Shown: piece by piece, positions 60,133-64,000 of the stretch
Layout of the letters: each line of letters begins with the position of its first letter
Position numbering within the stretch: the stretch's first letter is position 1
DNA from: Streptomyces sp. NBC_01485
GTDB taxonomy: Bacteria > Actinomycetota > Actinomycetes > Streptomycetales > Streptomycetaceae
Reading direction: 5' to 3'
Length of the DNA: 64,000 nucleotides
Assembly: GCF_036227125.1 (NCBI RefSeq)
Contig: NZ_CP109435.1
Location: 1,860,001-1,924,000, forward strand
Program-made: the position numbers and the translations under genes
The notes under the pieces: model-generated
What the model was told of the DNA's origin: nothing
What the model saw: the letters and a program-made list of their open reading frames with translations, nothing else
Databases searched by the model: none

Positions 60133-60856
60133 TCAGATGGGCGAAGACGACGACGTTGCTGGTGTATCCCGTCGCGTGCCGGAAGAGACCCCCGCAGGTG
60201 AGCACGCGCAGCTCGGGGCGCTTGGTGGGGCCGTACACCTCCTTGTCGGGGAAGCCGGCCTTGTCGAAGACCCGCACCCGGTCGACGGTGTACACGGCGG
60301 TGCGGCCGTCGGCGCGCCGGGCCTCGATCCGGGCGCCCCGCGGGACACGGGCGAGGCCGGCGAAAACCGCCGGGCCGGTCTTGGTGTCGCGGTGCCCGAC
60401 CGCGATCGCCGCACCCCGCTCCCCCGGTGTGGGGCCGCCCGCGTACCAGCCGACGAGTTTCGGCTTGTCGAGCGGCGGGGTCCCGAGGTGCCGGTCGGGG
60501 CCGAGCCGCAGGGGGACGATCGACGCGACGATGCCCAGGGACGGCACGCGCAGGGTGGTCGCCGGGGACCGGGGCAGCGGGCGGGGCGGCGTGGGGCGCG
60601 CGGCCGCCTTCTTGCCCGGTGCCCGGCCCGCCGCGTCCGCGTCGCCCTCGTCCGCGCCGCCCCCGGGGGCCGGGCCGGCCGGCGCCCCGTCGGACACCGC
60701 CGCTCCGGCCCGGGCCGGTGCGACCGGGGCGACGTGCCCCGTGCACCGGACGCCCGCCGTCACCAGGACGACCGCGAACACGGCCGTCCTGGCGAGACGG
60801 AAGGCACGGGTCCGGTACCAGGGCCTGCGCCTGCGTTCGCGCCTACGCGGCACCAT
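60119..60856 (-). CDS. Class F sortase
   Basis: 245-aa membrane-anchored transpeptidase. An N-terminal basic stretch (RRRERRRRPWYRTRAFR) precedes one membrane helix (LARTAVFAVVLVTAGV); a Pro/Ala-rich linker follows. The catalytic domain has AIAVGHRDTKTG (His), VYTVDRVRVFDK and VLTCGG (Cys); the Arg may be in FRHATGYTSNVVVFA or nearby. Class F sortases attach secreted actinobacterial proteins to peptidoglycan. Its start overlaps the end of the upstream gene, which is probably its dedicated substrate. Confidence 0.9.
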   Translation of the reverse strand: MVPRRRERRRRPWYRTRAFRLARTAVFAVVLVTAGVRCTGHVAPVAPARAGAAVSDGAPAGPAPGGGADEGDADAAGRAPGKKAAARPTPPRPLPRSPATTLRVPSLGIVASIVPLRLGPDRHLGTPPLDKPKLVGWYAGGPTPGERGAAIAVGHRDTKTGPAVFAGLARVPRGARIEARRADGRTAVYTVDRVRVFDKAGFPDKEVYGPTKRPELRVLTCGGLFRHATGYTSNVVVFAHLTATR

Positions 60857-61655
60857 GGTTGCGCCGGCGGATCAGCCGGAAGTACGCGGCGCCGCCGACG
60901 GCCGCCAGGCCGACAGCCGCGGCCCCCGCCAGCGGGGTGAAGGCCGCCGAGGTGTCGGCGAGGCCACCGCCACCGGCGTGCACGCCGCCCTCCGGGCCGC
61001 CCTTCTCGCCGCTCCAGGCACCGCCGGCCTGGCTGCTGCTCTGGCTGCTGCTCTGACCGCCGGCCTGGCTGGTGGTCTGGGCGCCGGTCTGGCCGCTGCC
61101 GCCCTGACCGCCGCCGCCCTGGCCGCCCGGGGCCACGGCCTCGCGGCCGTCGTCCGTGATCGGCCGGTTCGGGCTTCCGGCCGCTTCGCGCTGGTCGCCG
61201 TCGCGCCGGTTCTCCCGGCAGTCGATCTTGAAGATCTTCACCTTGGGCGAGGGCACCGGGGCCGCGCCGACGACGGGGACGATGTTCCACTCGAGCGTGT
61301 ACGACCCCTCGGCCAGCCCCAGCGTGTCGGTGTGCCCGGCGCCGCCGGTGAGGGTGATGTTGCCGCTCACCGTGGCGGTGTCGGGGGCCGGGGGCCGCGC
61401 CTTGATGGTGTAGGCGACGGTGGTCAGTTCGCCGAAGTTGGCGGCGTCGAGGTAGAACCGGCAGGCCACCGGGTCGTCCTTGGAGACACCGGTGGGTACC
61501 TGCTCACGGTGGATCCTGATGTCGCCGGCTTCCCCTACGGCCACGGCCGCCGGTGCCGAGAGGCAGGTGAACCCCGCCGCGGCGAGCACCGTGAGGGCCG
61601 TGGCGCCGAGGCGGGAGCCGAGGGCGGGTGGGAGCGTCGAGCTGGACATGCGCAT
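60843..61655 (-). CDS. Secreted cell-surface protein, probable sortase substrate
   Basis: 270 aa. Signal peptide (ATALTVLAAAGFTCLSAPAAVAV), a compact beta-rich domain (residues 45-150: IRIHREQVPTGVSKDDPVACRFYLDAANF...YTLEWNIVPVVG...VKIFKIDC) with a likely disulfide, a Gly/Ser/Gln-rich spacer (150-225), and LADTS followed by a membrane helix and FRLIRRRNHGAA. LADTS is near the LAxTG sorting signal but has Ser for Gly. Its stop overlaps the sortase start by 14 nt, so the two are coupled. The surface domain is unrecognised. Confidence 0.82.
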   Translation of the reverse strand: MRMSSSTLPPALGSRLGATALTVLAAAGFTCLSAPAAVAVGEAGDIRIHREQVPTGVSKDDPVACRFYLDAANFGELTTVAYTIKARPPAPDTATVSGNITLTGGAGHTDTLGLAEGSYTLEWNIVPVVGAAPVPSPKVKIFKIDCRENRRDGDQREAAGSPNRPITDDGREAVAPGGQGGGGQGGSGQTGAQTTSQAGGQSSSQSSSQAGGAWSGEKGGPEGGVHAGGGGLADTSAAFTPLAGAAAVGLAAVGGAAYFRLIRRRNHGAA

Positions 61656-61669
61656 TCCTCCGAGTCAGG

Positions 61670-61689
61670 ACGATTTTCATACAAATCGT
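61670..61689. promoter_or_regulatory. Inverted repeat upstream of the sortase-substrate gene
   Basis: ACGATTT and AAATCGT flank TCATAC, 15-34 nt upstream of the reverse-strand ATG at 61655. The stretch is the most AT-rich of the surrounding kilobase and contains TATGAA on the minus strand, a possible -10, so it may be an operator over a promoter or a leader hairpin. Confidence 0.4.
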
Positions 61690-61753
61690 TCTTGGCACCT
61701 GACTCTCTTTCACATCGACGCCCGCGACCGCGGGAGCGCCGCCCGACGCGCCG

Positions 61754-63055
61754 TCAAACATCGCTCGACCGGCGCAACCCCGATGCGGACGACCGGCGCG
61801 GCCCCGCACCCGACCCGGCCCCCTCACCACCACCCTCACCATCCCCCTCACTGTCACCCTCGCCGTCGCCGTCGCCGTCCGCTCGCGGCTCCCCCGGCGA
61901 CCGCAGCGCCACCCCCGACGACAGCAGCAACAGCACGCCCAGCATCACGAACGGCGCGGCCACGCCCGCGATCCCGGCCACCAGTCCCGCGGCGGCGGGC
62001 GCGGCGACCTGGCCGAGCCGGTTGCCGGTGAGGCGCAGCGCGAGGGCGGTGGACCGGGCGCCGTCCGGGGCGGCCTGGACGACCGTCGTCATGGACAGCG
62101 GCTGCCCGACGCCGAGGCAGAAGCCGAGCAGCGCGAGGATCACGCCCAGCGCCCGGACCGGCACCGGAAGCGCGATCCCGGCACACAGCAGGGCCGCGAG
62201 CAGACAGGTCACGGTGAGCAGCGCCGTCCGGCCGAGCAGCCGCAGCAGCGGGGTGAGGACGAGCCGGCAGGCGATGGAGGCCGCCGCGCGGACGCTGAGC
62301 AGGACGCCGACGACCGACGGCGCGATGCCCCGGTGTTCGCCGACCACCGGCAGATAGGCGGTGAGGATGTCGGTCGCGGACAGCACGGAGAGGCTGATGA
62401 GGATGCCGGCGGGGACGCCCCGCGCGTGCAGGATGCGTCCGACGGAGACGCGATCGCCTTGCGCCGTACGGGACTTGGGCGTCGCCTCGCGGTGTTCGAC
62501 GCGCCACAGCGAGGTGAACGCGACCGCGCAGCCCGCGCCCGCCACGAGCAGGGCGAGCGCGCTGCTGCCCGCCATGTCGTCGCCGCCGATCAGCACTCCG
62601 GCGGCGACGGGGCCGACCAGTTGGCCGAGGGAGGCGCCGATGGTGAAGTGGCCGAAGTTGCGGTCCTGTTCGTGCGGCGCGGACTGGCGGGCGACGAGCG
62701 ACTGGGAGCCGATGACGAAGCAGAGGTGGCCGAGCCCCATCACCCCGCTCCACAGGGCCATCGTCCAGAGGGAGCCGGCGAGTCCGCTGAGCACGCAGCC
62801 GCCGGAGATGAGGACCACGCCGACGGGCAGCAGGGGGGCGCAGCGGCCGTGGTCGGTACGGCGGCCGAGCGGTACGGCGGCGAAGAGCGGCAGCAGCGCG
62901 TACACGCCCGCGATGACGCCGATGGCCCGCTCGTCCGCGCCGAGGGCGAGGGCCCGGTACGAGACGGCGGGCCGGGCCATCGACACCGCCCCCTGCGCGA
63001 AGCCGAAGGCGATGACGAGACGGAGCAGCCAGCCGCGGTTCGTGCCGGGCCTCAC
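61754..63055 (-). CDS. MFS transporter with acidic Gly-rich C-terminal tail
   Basis: 433-aa protein with twelve hydrophobic segments (LLRLVIAFGFAQGAVSMARPAVSYRALALGADERAIGVIAGVYALLPLFAAVPLGRRTD at the N-terminus, the A-loop). Drug or metabolite efflux is likely; substrate unknown. GTG 63055 is set by GGAGGA 5 nt upstream. The last ~45 residues (ADGDGDGEGDSEGDGEGGGEG...) come from a simple-repeat stretch near 61830-61890 and are not part of the MFS fold. Confidence 0.87.
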   Translation of the reverse strand: MRPGTNRGWLLRLVIAFGFAQGAVSMARPAVSYRALALGADERAIGVIAGVYALLPLFAAVPLGRRTDHGRCAPLLPVGVVLISGGCVLSGLAGSLWTMALWSGVMGLGHLCFVIGSQSLVARQSAPHEQDRNFGHFTIGASLGQLVGPVAAGVLIGGDDMAGSSALALLVAGAGCAVAFTSLWRVEHREATPKSRTAQGDRVSVGRILHARGVPAGILISLSVLSATDILTAYLPVVGEHRGIAPSVVGVLLSVRAAASIACRLVLTPLLRLLGRTALLTVTCLLAALLCAGIALPVPVRALGVILALLGFCLGVGQPLSMTTVVQAAPDGARSTALALRLTGNRLGQVAAPAAAGLVAGIAGVAAPFVMLGVLLLLSSGVALRSPGEPRADGDGDGEGDSEGDGEGGGEGAGSGAGPRRSSASGLRRSSDV

Positions 63056-63084
63056 AAGTTCCTCCGGTTTCTCGGTAATTGAGG

Positions 63085-64000
63085 TCAGATGATTCCGAAC
63101 AGCAGACCCGCGCCGAGGATCACCAGGCAGGTGAGCGCCGCCCACTTCACCACGAACCTCGTGTGGTCGCCGAACTCCACCCTCGCCATGCCGACGAGGA
63201 CGTAGACGGCCGGGACCAGCGGGCTCGACATGTGCAGGGGCTGGCCGACGAGCGAGGCGCGGGCCATCTCCAGCGGCGTGACACCGTGCGCGGCGCCGGC
63301 CTCGGCGAGGACCGGCAGGACGCCGAAGTAGAAGCCGTCGTTCGACATGAAGTAGGTGAGCGGCAGGCTCAGGACGCCGGTGACGAGCGCCATGTGCGGG
63401 CCCATGCCCTCGGGGATGACGTCCACCATCCACGTGGCCATGTGGTCGACCATGCCGGTGCCCTGGAGGACGCCGGTGAAGACGGCGGCGGCGAAGACCA
63501 TGCCGGAGACGTTGAGGACGTTGTCGGCGTGGGCGGCGAGCCGGGCCTTCTGGTCCGGGATGTGCGGGTAGTTGACGCTGAGGGCGAGCGCGGCGCCGAG
63601 CAGGAACAGCACCGGGATCGGCAGCAACTCCATGATCATGGCGGTCAGCAGACCGACCGTGAGCAGCGCGTTGAACCAGTACAGCTTGGGGCGCAGGGTG
63701 GCCCGGTTCGGGTCGAGGCCCTGGAAACCGTCGTCGGACTCGTCGTCGTCACCGAGGGCGGCGGCACCGGAACTCGCGGTCGGGGCAACGCCCTTGCCGG
63801 TGCCGGAGCCGGAACCGCCGGCGCCCACGAGAACCGCCTCGGTCCGCTCGGCCTTCTCCGCCACCTTCTCCGCCGCCTTCCCCGGGACCTTCTCCTCGAC
63901 CAGCACCTCGTCCAGGGTCAGCACGCCGAGCCGGGTGCGCTCGCGGCGGCCGAGGACGTAGGAGAGGGCGAAGACGAAGAGCAGGCCCACGGCCAGCGCC
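63085..64000 (-). CDS. CitMHS family (metal-citrate:H+ symporter) transporter, C-terminal part
   Basis: Frame open to the window edge, so the N-terminus is outside. About 305 residues: hydrophobic helix (GLLFVFALSYVLG), a long cytoplasmic Gly/Glu/Lys-rich loop (EEKVPGKAAEKVAEKAERTEA...GSGSGTGKG), then LYWFNALLTVGLLTAMIMELLPIPVLFLLGAALALSVNYPHIPDQKARLAAHADNVLNVSGMVFAAAVFTGVLQGTGMVDHMATWMVDVIPEGMGPHMA and SNDGFYFGVLPVLAEAGAAHGVTPLEMARASLVGQPLHMSSPLVPAVYVLVGMARVEFGDHTRFVVKWA, the CitMHS signature. Imports Mg2+, Ca2+ or Fe citrate complexes. It ends 29 nt before the MFS start, same strand. Confidence 0.93.
   Translation of the reverse strand, partial: ALAVGLLFVFALSYVLGRRERTRLGVLTLDEVLVEEKVPGKAAEKVAEKAERTEAVLVGAGGSGSGTGKGVAPTASSGAAALGDDDESDDGFQGLDPNRATLRPKLYWFNALLTVGLLTAMIMELLPIPVLFLLGAALALSVNYPHIPDQKARLAAHADNVLNVSGMVFAAAVFTGVLQGTGMVDHMATWMVDVIPEGMGPHMALVTGVLSLPLTYFMSNDGFYFGVLPVLAEAGAAHGVTPLEMARASLVGQPLHMSSPLVPAVYVLVGMARVEFGDHTRFVVKWAALTCLVILGAGLLFGII

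Noticed and set aside
63085..64000. Transporter at the right end as the missing gluconate permease
   Set aside because: SNDGFYFGVLPV and the MSSPLVPAVYVLVG segment identify CitMHS (metal-citrate), not GntP.

Overview
The window is about 72% GC, has strongly G/C-biased third codon positions, many GTG starts and dense gene packing. It carries mycothiol biosynthesis (mshC), chaplins (chpC, chpH), actinobacterial SoxR, F420-type oxidoreductases and many TetR-controlled acyl-CoA genes. This is a Streptomyces (or very close relative) chromosome segment. The order mshC - conserved hypotheticals - chpC/chpH - gntR/gntK is what I remember from the S. coelicolor chromosome.

Region 1 (1-10.4 kb) looks like one metabolic unit. 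mtnD-mtnC-mtnB (forward) and mtnA (reverse) cover the methionine salvage steps from methylthioribose-1-phosphate. Divergent from mtnA is a tightly coupled operon: a BMP-type lipoprotein, an ABC ATPase, two permeases, an NP-I nucleoside phosphorylase and an MTA/SAH-deaminase-like amidohydrolase, followed by a FadR-type GntR regulator. No mtnN, mtnK or mtnP is visible. The deaminase plus phosphorylase could make MTR-1-P by the methylthioinosine route. A 21-codon reading frame with two Cys codons and a near-perfect RBS, followed by a C-rich, G-poor stretch, precedes the operon and resembles actinobacterial cysteine-attenuation leaders.

Region 2 (10.5-25.7 kb) is conserved Streptomyces core: PAC2 protein, mshC, the TIGR03843/DUF3090/histidine-phosphatase trio, a CorA transporter, a ferritin-like protein, an LLM oxidoreductase, an aldo/keto reductase fused in expression to a RecD2-like protein without a Walker A motif, small conserved proteins, chpC and chpH, and an M20 peptidase.

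Region 3 (25.9-31.7 kb) starts with tRNA-Leu(GAG) and holds a 1290-residue Pls-like single-module membrane NRPS (A-T plus three beta-helix-like domains separated by membrane segments) overlapping an M1 metallopeptidase gene. It is a candidate homo-poly(amino acid) system.

Region 4 (31.7-39 kb) has a YchJ-type protein, gntR/gntK, a YedY-like molybdoenzyme with its cytochrome b partner, DMT, NUDIX, two DUF202 proteins, a quinone-oxidoreductase-like enzyme and a two-repeat histidine-rich protein.

Region 5 (39-60 kb) is lipid and carbonyl catabolism with several TetR proteins and palindromes that pair up at a distance: an ACAD10/11-like kinase plus ACAD pair sharing an operator with an SDR/acyl-CoA ligase/TetR operon; a MaoC/TetR pair; and an ACAD/TetR pair sharing a 19-bp operator with an ALDH-ADH operon. 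Between these lie an alpha/beta hydrolase, a secreted penicillin acylase, an RNA ligase of the DRB0094 (Rnl5) type and soxR.

Region 6 (59.9-64 kb) has a remnant of an ABC ATPase, a class F sortase with its probable substrate, an MFS exporter and the C-terminal part of a CitMHS transporter cut by the window edge.
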